From the NCBI RefSeq assembly GCF_020382885.2, contig NC_058495.1, positions 20,566,127 to 20,630,126 on the forward strand: a stretch of DNA of 64,000 bases, given 5' to 3'. Shown piece by piece: positions 1-13,500 of the stretch (the stretch's first letter is position 1; every line of letters starts with the position of its first letter). A program made the position numbers and the translations under genes. The notes under the pieces are model-generated. The model ran no database searches and was not told the origin of the DNA. It worked only from the letters and a program-made list of their open reading frames with translations. This DNA is from Scatophagus argus (Eukaryota; Chordata; Actinopteri; Scatophagidae).

Positions 1-625
1 TAAAGACAGGAGGGAGCAGTCAGTCACAAAGAACATTTTCAGGGGTTTTGTTTTGTTTATTTCTGAGAGGGCGTTCACTGTGACCCTTTTTGCACAGAAT
101 AAACAGTACAATATCACTCTTCAGCAGCCAGCAGTCAACTCTTGCAGAGGGAGGCTGATTTCAGTGTAAATTATTGCTTGTCTATGCTCAATATTTGTTT
201 CACTGTTGCCTCCATAATATAATAAATAATTTGAATACTTGGTGAATACACTGCAAAGTGTCTTTGGAGGCTAAAAGCTGTAAAAAAAAAAAAAAAGCCA
301 TAAGGCTTCATTGCAAAGCACTTGATTGTACAGATGCAAAGGCAGCTGGTTTACATTATTATGGCAGAAACATACAAGCCCTAAAAATGACTTTAACTCA
401 GGTGAGTACAACACCATATTAAAACTACTTGTAGCAGTGCATGGCAGTACTGAGTACCGGTACTGAAATATGAATCATATCTGTTGTTACTGCCCACATC
501 CATGTACGCTGGGACTCATGGGCTGCCTTTAAAGGCCCCAGTGTACATCACAAGGGCACTGAGGAAGTGGGGCAGCCCCGTCCGGCGACCAGTGTCCAGG
601 TTCACAGACAGCGGCTGCCCTTCTC
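1..625 (-). other. rae1: rae1 3' untranslated region
   Basis: Sequence downstream of the rae1 stop codon on the minus strand, AT-rich and without coding potential. A minus-strand AATAAA (TTTATT on the plus strand at 56-61) is a plausible poly(A) signal, so the transcript probably ends just inside the left edge of the window. The end is inferred from this signal alone. Confidence 0.6.
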
Positions 626-3600
626 TCACCATTTCTTGTTCCGAGGCTTCAGTTCCTCTGCAGCGTTCCTCAGGAAAATGTAGTTCTTCTTCTGGGGGTT
701 GTAGTACTCGTGCCCCTGAGAAGTTCAGATTACAAAACGTGAGTGAAGAGCAGCATGCGCCACAGCAGTGAACAAGAAATGCAAGCGCAGGACCTCCTCA
801 CCTTTGACCAGTCGTAACTGGAAGCATAGGCAAAGATGTTGCCATTGTGGTTGAAGCAGCAAGCCGTGATGGGCTGGTCAAGCTGCTCTGAGGTCTTCAA
901 CTTAGTGCGGGCGTCTTTGTCCCAGAAGCTGAAGCGGCCGTCTGAGCCCACAGTAGCCAGTGTGCCGTGGACGGGATGGAAGGAGATGGCATTCACCTGA
1001 TCAAAAATGGAAATTAGTAGGTGGGACATGGGGAAACATTAAACCCAGGTCCCTTTAGCTTATTGGGTTTAAGGTGTATAACTCCTCTATTTACTGTCAA
1101 TCATTTTTCTGTTTCATTTGCTGTTCTTTTACCTTTTATCTTAAATCTTCAACCCTGTTCACCAATTGTCAATTTATATTTTGTTTATTGCCTTCTATGA
1201 TTCTTCTCTCTATGATTGGTTGGTTTTGTTTTTTAAATGATTGTTAAGCACAGAAACAACCACAGATGCAACTAATTACAATAATTCTACTTTTAGTTGA
1301 GCCAGTTACAAAACATCCATCATTTCTGCTTGCATCAAACCTTTGACCAAAAAAAAAAAAGGAAAAAAAAAAACCCTAATAATTCTATATAATTCATTTT
1401 AATAGAAATATAACAAAAGAAGTCTTCTTTAAGAGTGCAATAGTTACATTAATGTCACAGTCAACACTGTTTAAGGAATTCATGACAACTTACAGCGTAG
1501 ATGTCCTGCGGAGTGGTTGTGTTGGTTCCATTGGACCTGTGGCACTTAAAGGTGAAGTTGTCTTTGGCTCTGACAGGAATCGGGGAACACATTCACATCA
1601 CATTTTGACAGTGACAACTTTTAAATTATGTAAAAATAAAATAATCAAACATGTCTTCACTGGATTAAAGAACAGCAAAGATTTCAAAAACTCAGTCACT
1701 TGTATAAAAATTATTTTACACCTGGTGCACATTAGAGGACTTGGGCTGTAGCATGAGCTGCAGATGACTAAAAATCATTCAAACAGTGATCCTTCCAGGT
1801 CAGCTTGCTATCCTTGGCTACTGCTCAATACTGGACCACTGTTTCTTTTGCACTGGAGGATTTTAGTTATCAGTATTGCGTTTGATGTTTATGATTCAAA
1901 ATCGGAGAGACTCCAATCAGTCAGTAACATTAAGGTTATGTCTGTAAACCTCTTACACTTGGGTAAAATCAAACTCAAAATCTGCCCACTTATCCTCTAG
2001 AGAGGGGCCAGCAGTAGACACTCACGGGTTTGGAGGGTTGATATAGTGGATGGCCACTCGACCCTCGATGCTTCCCAGTGCAAAGCCTGTGGGTTTGTTC
2101 TGCTTGTCCTTGAATATGGCAACGCAACGGTGCTGAAGGAAAAGGACAGAAAAGAACACTGAATCAACAGATAATCACACATAAAAAATCCAGTCTTTTC
2201 ATATGTTTTAAAGTATGGTTTTATATTTAAGAAGTCAAAGGAAATGGATCTGGATGAACACAGAAAGACCAGGGCGAGTTAGCATTATGTATACAGAGAA
2301 ATTTTAAAAATAACAACTGTTCACAAAGGAGGAAAATTCACCTGATGTTTGAGAGGAGACTCTATTCTGCGAAACTCAGAAGGCTGGTTCTCCAGCTGGT
2401 ACACTATCAGACCCCTCTCAGCCGTGGCAACCACTGCCATAGGGTATACCTACATGTAACAGTCAGGGTGGTTATAGGAACACAAAAAAGAAAATCCACA
2501 TAATCCTCTACTCAGCAAGCATTAAAATTTGTGCCATACTTCTCATAAACCACTTACAACATCTGCACAGTAGCATCTCTCCGGCATCGCCAGAGACATC
2601 ATGGGATTGGGAGAGCGGGTGTCCCAGAACTGAAGCGAAAAACAGAAGGAAAAGCTGTCCGTTTCTCACTGCGACATTAAAAACCACAGCATGCAGCGTT
2701 TTGGCATCTCACATAAGCCTTTACACTCACGGATCTGTGACTCAGAATGAACATTCTGGCTCACATTTCATTTGTTCTTGTAACTCTAAATGCAAAAACT
2801 GAATGTCTTTTCAAGCACTGACAGATGCTGAAATGGCTGTTGTACCTTCAGTGTTTTGTCCCAGCTGCCAGTCATGATGCAGCTGTAGTTTGGGGCTTTT
2901 ATCCAGTGGATTGCTTTGATTGGACCATCATGCTGCAAAGACATATGGTAATAGGTGTAAGATGATTCTACTCTGATTCATTCTGAAGACCAAACAGTTG
3001 ATTTGGGGTGCTCTCATCCAACCTGTGCAATCTGCATTGCTTGATTGCTGTTAAGATCCCACATCTTTGCTGTTTTATCACAGGAAGCAGTGAAGACTTT
3101 ACTCCCGTCCTAGTTGAAGAAAATAACACATCATAAATTATTCTGTGGCCCGGCAGACACTATCCATTACAAGGCTTCAGTTACTTTGTATGATGAGACC
3201 TACATCACTCCAGCACACATCCAGCACTGGACCTGTGTGCATCTGTTGAGCTTTTGGAACAGTCTGTCCATTGTCCTGCACCTCCCAGCACCGTACCTAA
3301 GGTCAGATGATACAGCACGATTGAAATTTGTTTACTTGTGAGCAAACTACAAACTTACTGTTCAGAAATAATCCTTAATGGAAGACAGGTCTGGTGGAGG
3401 AATTCTCTGGACTCAGCTGCTACTAACTGAATCCCATATCTTCTAAATTCACTAAATCTAAAGAATTTTAGTCCATTATTACGATGGAATAAGTAACTCA
3501 CATCGTTGGCCCAGGATCCGCCAATAAGGAAGTTCCCTGGCATGGTGGGGGGACTGAAAGCCAGACAGCTAATGCTGTCATCTGGAGGTGAAGTCACTTC

Positions 3601-4741
3601 AACATCCTGGAGGACAAGACAGGCAACACACAAGCAAGGACACAACGAATAGTTAACAGAGCTGAACTGAGATATACAGATTAGACTGTGCAGGATTATG
3701 GACAATAGGATTATTAGGATTTTTGACAGTTAGCTGGATAATTATCAAGACATTTTAAGGTGAACCCAATACATGAAACTCACTGAACAGATAAATGAAA
3801 TGCATTCTTAAATTTATAATAGAGGAGAACATGCAAGTTATTGTAAAATCACTATCGTCCATTTGGGTAAATATTATATTATCCTTATATATTTATTATA
3901 TTTTTACATTTTAAAAATTTATAAATACATGGAAGTTTGTAAACAACAAAAAAAGGACCAAATCAAACGGTCAGCAAAAATAAATTATCTCGACTAAGCT
4001 ACTGACTGTGAAAAAGTCTACTGAAAACAGAAAACGACATTTAATTTGACAATAAAACAAAATTTGTCATTTGAACACCACAAGGTTCAGCTAAATACAG
4101 AATTTGATTAATACAATCAATTAAAGTTGAGCTGATTTTAAATAGATTTGTGTATGGTTTCACTTTTGTAGCAGGCTTGTGATCATCACTTGCAAGTAAA
4201 TCGGGAACCCTCATCATTCATGTACCAACAAAAAACACTTGCAGTCAGACCACATTTACACCATATGTAAGTGTGTAACAGTATAGAAGCATTGAACACA
4301 GCATAAAAGAAAATGACACATCTACCAATACATGAGCACACAAAATGAACAGAGGTTATGTCAATGAATCGACTGCCTCGTGCCCATTTTACACTCTGTA
4401 CTCATTTTGCTTTTATTTCAAAGTAAGAGGACTGGATAAACTGTTACTGTTAGATAAATTAACCCATGATTAATAAATCAGTCCTCATTTTCTTGAAATT
4501 AAAATTGAAGAACCAAATTACTTGGGTAACAAGATTATTTTTGAACTGATAAAAAAATGTGGCTCTGAAGTAAAAGTCAACATTCCTGTGTCAGCATTTT
4601 TATGATATCATGACAGTTTATGACAACCATGTCAAAAGTCGGCTGGTTTACCTTCATTGGATTATGACTGTCTGTGGTTGTGTTTCCGAAGACACCGGTC
4701 CCTCCCGTTCCGAACCCGGCGTTTGTCCCAAATATACTCAT
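626..4741 (-). CDS. rae1: Rae1 mRNA export factor (WD40 protein), 11 coding exons
   Basis: Rae1 (Gle2) is a seven-bladed WD40 propeller that binds the Nup98 GLEBS motif at the nuclear pore, aids mRNA export and acts in spindle assembly. Coding exons on the minus strand, 5' to 3': 4741-4652, 3606-3502, 3296-3204, 3109-3023, 2932-2846, 2629-2558, 2449-2342, 2132-2026, 1569-1494, 996-802, 715-626. Phases join without a break into about 369 residues, against 368 in human. The start gives [14 protein letters not shown], the usual Gly/Phe-rich head. Blade signatures include [41 protein letters not shown] and [13 protein letters not shown]. The protein ends [13 protein letters not shown], one Trp beyond the human end. 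A 5'UTR acceptor lies about 18 bases before the ATG, so the first exon is non-coding and upstream. Identification is very secure. Confidence 0.97.
3607..4651 (-). other. rae1 intron 1 of the coding region, nothing recognised
   Basis: AT-rich intron of about 1 kb between the exon encoding the Gly/Phe head and the first WD40 exon. I see no open frame with family resemblance and no clear repeat. Confidence 0.7.
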
Positions 4742-5530
4742 AGTGCATTCCTAAAGGTACGCCTGCCAGAGAAGACAGATGCATAAATCTTATTAAAAGC
4801 AAAATTATGAGTGATGCACAATAGCTAACGCAAACAAACTGGATTGCCGAAATCTAAAATATCGAAGGCGTGCAAAGCTAAGTGGCTAACGCGAGAGCAC
4901 TTAAATACATCAAATTACTTTGGCTACAAGACCATAACCATATGGCTAAGCTTAACACTAATGACGCAGGTGCATTTTTTGGATAAGTTAATTTAACGGA
5001 GGTAGTTAATCCAAAATACCTGAGACTTGACAAGACGTAGATCGACAGCTAATGTCAACGCTAACTGGCTATAAACTAGCTGCGTGTCACTTACTGCTGC
5101 TAGTGAGGAAATAACCACGTAGCTGATAAACAACGTTGCTGTATAAGGGCAGCGTATGAAATCTGAACATATATATATGTATATATACTGCTATAAGCTA
5201 ATGTGCGAGTGAGAAAATAAATGTGACAAACGTTGGATAATTCAACGATAGCTAATGTTAGCTCGACCACTCACATCACTAAAGCTGGTCACATTAGCTA
5301 CAAGACTAAAAACTTTCCCGTGCAAAAACATTTTCACACACCACATCTAAACGCTGTATCATCAACGGTACCGTCTCATAACTACGTACGTGAGCATACA
5401 TACCTCAGATTTATTAAACTGAGCTATAAGCTTGTAGCGCTGAAAATGTTAAAACAATTTGCGGCAACAAAAATGTGGCGCTTGTTCCTCGATGTGTCAC
5501 CGTTTGATGACGTCACAGCCCTGGTAAAAG
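4742..5530 (-). promoter_or_regulatory. rae1: rae1 5'UTR intron and promoter region with CRE
   Basis: On the minus strand a good acceptor (TTCTCTGGCAG) sits 18 bases before the rae1 ATG, so the 5'UTR is split and the first exon and promoter lie further right. A perfect cAMP-response-element palindrome TGACGTCA is at 5508-5515. The block also has a run of CpGs, unlike the flanking AT-rich sequence. The start site itself is not determinable; placement near 5400-5500 is inference. Confidence 0.5.
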
Positions 5531-7542
5531 CGTGCAATTTCAAGAGTAAACGCTTGGTGGCAGTACATGGCAGAAGTTGACATTATTCTTTATTTTAAGG
5601 TTGTTGTAACTGCATGTGGAGTATTTATTTTAACTGGGCTACTCATATCTTTTTCTTAAATAGTAGTACTAAAACAGCATTATTACTCATTGTGCTTTCC
5701 AATACTGGTAATAACCAAGCCTATTATTCACATAGCTTGAATGCAAAATTGAATTTAAGTTGATCAACAATAAGGTGAAATTAGGTGAAAATTGAGATAA
5801 AAAGTTGAATAAAATAGAAATATAAGCTAAATAAAAATACAATATACAGAGAATATAAAACTAAACATTTCAATAAGAAAGCCGGTTTTAGCATATAGCA
5901 GCATAAATATGCATGTGCAAGTGTGTGCAAGTATGAGGTAGTCCAGGAAAGTAGTCCTTAATATTGCACTTGTGGTATTGCACTTGTAGGAATGAATTAT
6001 TATTGTTGCACTGAGTCAGTCTAGCGCACATTCAGCAGTTGAATAGAATATGTTGCGTGAATTAAATGCAGTACATCACAGAGGCTGAAAAGTGTCTGAC
6101 TGTGCAGCAGCGAAACTACACAATGATGCTGCTGAGACATGATGTACAACCTCCTTCAGTTCTGATGAGTGGGACGATGATGTGGCTGAGTAGACTGTCA
6201 GCTAGAAGACCTTTTGTCATGCATCCATTCTACTGAAGAGTTCTTAAGCAAAATAGATCTTTTACAGCCTTAAATTGTTAGTCTTACAGCGGTAGTGAGG
6301 TTAGTAATTGTTTAGAGTGCATAGCAAGGTCCCTTGCTGTTTATATGAACCAATGAGCCAATGAGACCTCTGCTGGGAGAAAAAGTCATCTTATGTGAAA
6401 ATGTATGTTGCTCATGGAAATTTGAATGTGCCCTTTTATCTGATTTCTGGGTTGTTTTGGTGGTCTATTTACAGAGACAGAAGTTGAAAACATCAATAAA
6501 CTGACATTTCAGTTTGTGGCTATAACACATTAACTTCCTTCCTTGAGTTTGATGTGCTGATCCAATCACTGCTGCCCTTAGACCTGAGTAAAGCACAAGT
6601 ACAATCTGTACTTCAGTGTTAGATTTGTTCTTTGTCATTAACTGCCCCATTCCCACCCCCAGTAACACCCTGTTAAAGTAGTCCTAGTAGTACTTAACAC
6701 ATTGTTAGTAATTCGTTGGCATGTGTGTTCATGTGCCTCTGCTGCTGCTGCTACTGCTGCTTATCACTCAATCCCCTGCACCACAAGTTTATTGTTTGAG
6801 TTCAAAGATGTTCAAAGAGGAGATCAGGGGATTTTTCCTTCATTGCTTTTAGAGTCTAAAATTTAGACTGATCTTTTAGCTGTGTTGAAGTACATCCGTG
6901 TGCACAGGCTGGAGATAAAGTGACAATGAATTAATGTTAAGTTACATCCAAATCTATTGTAAGGAACATGGCATTTGAAAATAAGATGGCCTTTAATGTT
7001 AGAAGCAAGAGATTGGTGTAGACCACAAGTGGGCGGACAGCCTTTCTGGCTGCCTGGCAAGACTTCAAAATCAAGTAAGATGTGCTAATGAGGCATTTAC
7101 GATTAGACTCCACTTTCATCAGTGTCCAAACAAGCTTATCCAAACATAAAGGTCTGCACTGATGGGGTACTTGGGTTTGAAAGGTCTACACCCCACCGGT
7201 CTTATTACCAAGACAGAGAAGTGCACTTCACACTGATCTTCTTGTCACTGACTCACCCCCACACCACTCTCCCAATCTTTCCAAACATGGTTTATCCCAT
7301 TCTGAACCACTCCCGCCCCTCCCCTGACACAGCACCTCAATAAAATCCACTCCAAAGTTGCCATGAAGGGGAGCGCACGTCCGTATCACTCCAAGGCAGC
7401 GCGCTACTACAGATGATGAGTGAATGAATGATGTTTTGAGTTGGTAGTGAATAACGTGAAGTGCATCTTACTCCCGCCTCAAGTCAGAAAACTCTTTACG
7501 CGTCTTTCGACTGGCTAGAGCCGCGCGTAACGCTTGGATAAA
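5531..7542. other. rae1-bmp7 divergent intergenic region and bmp7 5' flank
   Basis: Spacer of about 2 kb between the head-to-head genes rae1 and bmp7. The left part is AT-rich and featureless. From about 7360 to 7542 the base composition becomes more CpG-rich (GGGAGCGCACGTCC, GCAGCGCGC, GAGCCGCGCGTAACGC), which fits the bmp7 5'UTR and core promoter. No coding exon is recognised. Confidence 0.5.
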
Positions 7543-10500
7543 ATGGTGTCAAGCGCCTTGGCGATCATAATGACCCTCCTGTGGTGGGGTTACTGCGTGC
7601 TGGCCTCGCAGGTCGCCTTCTCCAACTTCTCCGTGGACAACGAAGTGCGCTCCAGCTTCATCCAGCGGCGGCTGCGGAGCCAAGAGCGCAGGGAGATGCA
7701 GCGGGAGATCCTCTCCATCCTGGGGCTTCCGCATCGTCCGCGGCCGCACGTCCACACCAAACACAACGCTGCCCCGATGTTCATGCTGGACCTGTACAAT
7801 ACCATCTCCACCGGTCCAGAGCCGTCCGGATTTTCTTACTACAAGCCTGTTTTACCGTCCCAGGTGTCTCCAATGGTGACCCCGCAGGACAGCCGCTTCC
7901 TAGATGACGCAGACATGGTGATGAGCTTTGTCAATCTTGGTAAGTTTACACTTTATGAAGACAAACACCGAGTGGTAACGTGATTTTTCCGGAGTATGTT
8001 AGACACACTGAGTGTATAGCGGCACATTGGAACATTTGATTTCGTGATATTTAACTCTTCTTTGAGGACATATTTTAAGGATGGAGATTAAAGTTCCCCA
8101 AGATCTGCAACTCCTTTATCACCAGTATCCACCATATATCTCTACAGGGACTTGATTTGCTGTGATCATGTTTTCTTTATAGAATAAACTGAAGACTCAA
8201 GTGTGGTGTGTGTTAAGTGTGTGAAAATCAGTGTCTCTGACACTGTGGCTTATAGGTCACTTGAAATCCAGCATTATGCATTCCTAGCTGTAAATGTTAT
8301 GACAACATGCCTGTATCCGATTACACCAGAATCCCTTCAAAGCTCCAGGGGGGAGAAGCTTTCGTATGGCTTTGTTTCACATGACTAGGAATTAAATGGG
8401 AATTTCTAACCCCGTAGGGAGTGAGAGACAAGTCGACCAAGATACAAACTGCATCAAAACATGCTGTTTGCTGTAGTCATCTCTCTTACTGCAGGCGCCT
8501 CTCCTGCCTTTGTGTGCAGTTTGTATGTTTGTTTGGGGGGGCATATATCGCAGGGGTCACAGGTGGGAGCTGGGGCTCACTCAAGACATTATTGAATTTA
8601 TAAAAGGCAAATCCTGCCTTTGTTTCCTTTGGAGATCCTACAGCGGCTCTGATATCACTATGGTGAAACAGCAGACGGCATGGTGCCTGTGGCTCTTATC
8701 CGGATGTGGTTGCATCCAAAACCAACCCTTGTCTCAATGCCCCTATCCTGCCTCAGTGCTTATGGGTCATGAAAAGATGCGTCTCCAAGAAACTGTTAAC
8801 CTCTCTGTCCACTTGTATGTGACCGAGACTGAACTGAAGCCTTTAGGTCAGGATCCGTTCAGAGTCGATCAGCCCTACGTGCAGTTAATACAAAGCATTT
8901 GGAGAAAAAAATCTAAAGGATAACATTTATGTCCCCATTTGTGAATTTTTAACTAACAGTCTTTAGCTAATGAGATCGTTTTTGAAAACTCGTAGCAGAT
9001 TTGTGTGGTTCCACATCTGAAGAGTTTGATTATGAAGAGGAAGGAGGGAAAATTATTACTCTCTCTCGGGCCCACCACGGCCTCCTGGGCTGATTATTGG
9101 TGGAGTTTTTAGCTGGGGCTCCCACATTTTGCCAGAGTTGACACTATCTTGGTGGTCCCAAGATGACTGCTTTAAGATCAAACTGGATTATGGTATTTCC
9201 CTTCCAAAGACCACAGCTTCCAGTGTGAGGGGGAGCTGCTGTTGAGCTCCCCTGTCCCACCTCCTGGTCCACCCGGGTATGTCCTGCAGATGGACAGGCT
9301 TTAGAATAGTGTTATCATTCACTCAGTAGTGAGTCAAGCCCTCTTTTTCGTTTGTTCATCTGTGTAGTCGAAATGTAAAGTCTACATACGTATACCACAT
9401 CACTGCACACATGCTGACATACATACAGGGCTGCATATGTTTCTTTGTGCTAAAATGCCAAACCACAGTGGAATCAGAATCACCAGCAGGCAGCATTCGT
9501 CTCATTGTCATGCAGCATTACACAAGGCAGCCGCTATCCCACTGCACATTCTGCTTATAAAGAAATAGACTGAATGTAGTGCAGAGGCCTGACTTTGCAC
9601 TCAGTCTTATCAGTTGTAGCTGTTCTCCGTTCTGCTACTTGTCATGTCGGCCGGCTGTTTACTTCTGCTGAAATCTTTGCCTGGAGACGTGTACACATGC
9701 ATTCAGTATGGGACCGCAACACACCTGCAGAGCATGGGAAAAGGCTTAATGACCAGAAATGTCACTGGCTTTCATTAGAATAGAAAGAGTGCACAATGTT
9801 CTCCTAACACAGAGAGGAATGGCTGAGTCGCTGAAGAACAGAAAGTGTATTGTGTGTTTTTGAGAACAAGCGGGAAGAAATGTTTTTATCCTGCTAAGCT
9901 GATCTGTAGGAAGCATAAGGAGATCACACTGGGAATTTCTTTTGCCTCACCAGAAAATCTCATTTACTGTCTCATTATTTAAACATTCATGTGCAACATA
10001 ATTCCAGTCTGAAGCCTGCAGTGCAGTTGCACGGCGGCATCCGCTGATGAGACACTTTAAGCCCATCTTTGTCTTTTAAATCTTGTGCAGAATAAGTGAG
10101 TACATTTTAAACTCACTTTGTTATCAGTGCTTACATTCTCAAGGAGATTTATGCATCGGTGCAAAAGCACCCATGTCGAATGATCTGCAAGGAGACAGCT
10201 TAAGCAATGTTGTCAAACTTGTCAGCACATGCAGGCATTCATAAATTTGAAAGGGCAGAAAATGTTGACAGTCAAAGATTTACAACTTTAATCAGTTAAA
10301 GTCTGAACTTGATAGAATAGAATGTCATGTCTATTTTATTTATATGTATAACCCAATGTCACAAATCACAAATTTGACAGTCTGTGCAGTGTACAACATC
10401 CATACAAGAAAGAAAAGCAGATATGCAGTAGATGTTTTGTGTACAGCACAGAATAGAAAATTCGACCAACACAGAATGACATAAATAATAAATAAGGCAG

Positions 10501-13500
10501 TTAATTCACGCTCTCATCATCACTTTTCATCATTTTGTTTTTGTACAGACATTCTGACAAATCTTTACCACCCATGCTGTTTTGTAAAACAAAAAACTAC
10601 TATAAAATTGCAGTAAGTTAATGATAGGTCCATGGCTGTGTGGCCCTGCGGTGTGAGGAGTAATCTAAAGTGTTGAAATGCCTCCCAGAGGGAAGTTTGC
10701 ATATCTGAGGTCTGATCTCTGCAGCTAATGGCCCCTAACGTAAACACACCGAGTCCTTACAAGCAATTATTGCTTTCATAAAAACACCCCTCGTTCCCTT
10801 CCAGCATTTAATTGCGGTTAAACAAATGACTAGCAGTGTTCAGAATGCACTGCTGCTCTTAACGACAAACGGCTTGAGCGTGTTTTTGCGTCGTGTGCTC
10901 CATGTGTGTGTGTGTGTGTGTGTGTTTGACTTTGCGCTGAAACAATAGTGGACCATCGGGAGGGAACACGGGGTGATGTCATGACGATGAGGTCATGGTG
11001 TACGCCAGTAGGCAGGATGTGTTTAAGGTGGCTAATCGCTGCTCCGCTCTGCACACCTTCACCAGAGTCCTCCGCCGTTCTTTCCAAGGACAAACACATT
11101 GACTAATGCTGTAAAAACACGACACTGGAAAGCTTCAGGAAGCTTAGGGGTCTTTCTGACCACCGTTCTCCTGGAAAGTCTGAGTGCTGGAGAGCCTCAG
11201 CTGGTTCAGGGCTGGTCGGAAACCCCACAGTGCCACCAGCTACTGCTGCTTTACTTCATGTGAGATCACGGTATGGCGATACATGGCAAAATGATCAGGG
11301 AGGTGTGGGTGGTACAGACTCTGGTAGTTAAGTCACATGAATTTGTGTGTCTCTCTATACTTTATATGACTGTGTTTATAAAAGCACACTGGCTGCTGCG
11401 GTTTTCCGGGCAGTGCCTTAACAGGCCTTTTCTTGTGGTCAGCACATGTGTGCAATTTAAACAGGGAGCCATACTGAGCCCAAAGTGTGTTTTTTCTCCC
11501 CCCACATTGGCATGTATGGCAGACTCGACTCAAGTGATGTTTAGATCAATCACTTTGCCCGTGGAAGCAGGATTTTTCCTATTTCTGACATTGTGCCTCC
11601 GAGATGTGGCCAGGGTGTCACACATCAGAGAATCGTTTGATTTAGCGACATTTTTGACAGATATGCAGCCCCTGACTGGTTTAACATCTGATTTTACTCA
11701 CAGCGGTTTGCCTTCCCCTCAGATGTACATACTTTCCCTTTGTTGGAAGCATTATTTGAGTTTGTGCGTGTGTCCGTGTGTGAGCTAATGCAGACAGCAA
11801 GAAACCATTTATCATTGTGGTTCTGCATCAAAGCACCAATAAAATCCGAGATACTTTACCACCTCTTTCCTCTTCTCTTTCTCTTTGTTTCTTTGTAATA
11901 GTTGATCAGGATCAGGATCTTCTGTACCTGCAGCACAGAAGAGAATTTCGATTCGACCTTTCCCGTATTCCAGAGGGAGAAGCTGTGACAGCAGCAGAGT
12001 TTAGGATTTATAAAGATCTCATCCAGAAAAGCTACGACAACGAAACATTCATAGTCAGTGTCTACCAGGTCCTGCAGGAGTCTCCAAACAGGTACATCTC
12101 AAAGTTTACAAAAATTCTTTAACTGCTGCTTGCCCTTGAATTGCTTTATCATGTATCACGTGCATCAGCTCATGCTCCTCAGCAGGATCGGTTCACTCAA
12201 ATTCCAAACTAAAACTGACCTCTAACTGTTTTTGTTTCACTTTGTTCTGGTTTTTTAGATGTCTGATGTCTAATGCACCCTAATGCACATATGCAGCTTC
12301 ACGAGCAGCTCTTTGAAGCTTTGCTTCAGTGTGCCCAGCAATGCTTAGAGCTAAATGCTAAGCACGGTCATATTCTCGCAGTTATGTCCACAAGTCCACT
12401 TGGACTTGCAGGAATTCAGTCATAATCCTCATCCTGCGCAAATGAAGAGATTAAGAAGTAATAGTTAAAGGAGAAATTAATGTCTGCACCAAATTTCATG
12501 GTAATCTATCAAGATGTCATTTCACTAAATACACCTTTCTCCTTCATGGTGAATTCTGCAAAGTCAGGAACAAACAAAACGTTTGTGCCAAACCATCAGA
12601 TGTTGAGATATTTCACTGTGAAGACTCTGACCTGCTGGTGACACTAGAGGAGAAATCCAGTCACTAGCTAAACAAGCTAAAAAAAAAAAAAAATCAGCCT
12701 CCTGGTGGTGCTAGAGGAAAAGTCCGGGACTCACTGAAGTCATCGGACTCTTCGTCTAGGCGCATTGAATGTCCGTTGAAGATTTCGCAGCAATCTGCCC
12801 CGATGGTTGTTGAGATATTTTGGTCTGCACCACCCATTCTTCAGATTGACCAATATTGCTTTCTAGGGAACCGCTCTGCTAAAAATTCAACAACACTGTG
12901 ACTTCTCAGAAACTGTGTTCCCACTGCTCTGGATAATCCCCCCAAGCTGTTTCTTCAATACAAACTAGTTGCAGGTGAATGTTTTACAAATGATTCTTAA
13001 GTACCGTGAGCTCTGCCAATGAAAATCCACTCGCCTCTGTTTAAAATATTGCATTAAATAAATCCAAATGTATCTGCATGGCTAGTATTAGTTCTTTTTA
13101 AATTTAAAGCACTTTTCAAACCATCCTCCATGTCTTCATAGCAAATGGTTTCATTGCTACATATGATTATCCTCTTATGACAGGGACACAGCATGAGCAG
13201 TGTGGTTGGTTGGTTAAACAAACACCTCATGCTGCTGTGTGTTTTTCAGTGAAAACTGGTCGTTAGGCTGCCGTACGTGCACACAGATCTGTCTGCTTCG
13301 GTCGTGTCTGTCTGCATTTTCCCAACAAGTTATTTCTGCATATGTTGGTGTCAGCACCGATGCTGTTTACACAGACATTAGTGTCAATTACAGAAACACA
13401 GTGGTTCTCTCCAGAGCAAGTTTACTCTCACCCAGTCAGAAGAGGACAGTCCCCAAGAGACCTGCATTTATAACACACTGCTCCCACCGCAAGTAACACT

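Larger units (their letters stand above)
7940..11901 (+). other. bmp7 intron 1 (4 kb)
   Basis: Large first intron. It contains a TG microsatellite (10903-10925), part of a fish interspersed repeat near 10310-10410, and an unusual GC-richer patch around 9030-9290 that may be regulatory. Open frames here, such as 11273-11788, resemble no known family and are read as chance. Confidence 0.7.

Noticed and set aside
7534-7542. TTG start three codons upstream of the bmp7 ATG
   Set aside because: Non-ATG starts are rare in vertebrates, and the ATG at 7543 leads directly into a normal signal peptide.
11273-11788. 171-codon open frame on the plus strand in bmp7 intron 1
   Set aside because: No resemblance to any family, composition like the surrounding intron, and no splice or start context.
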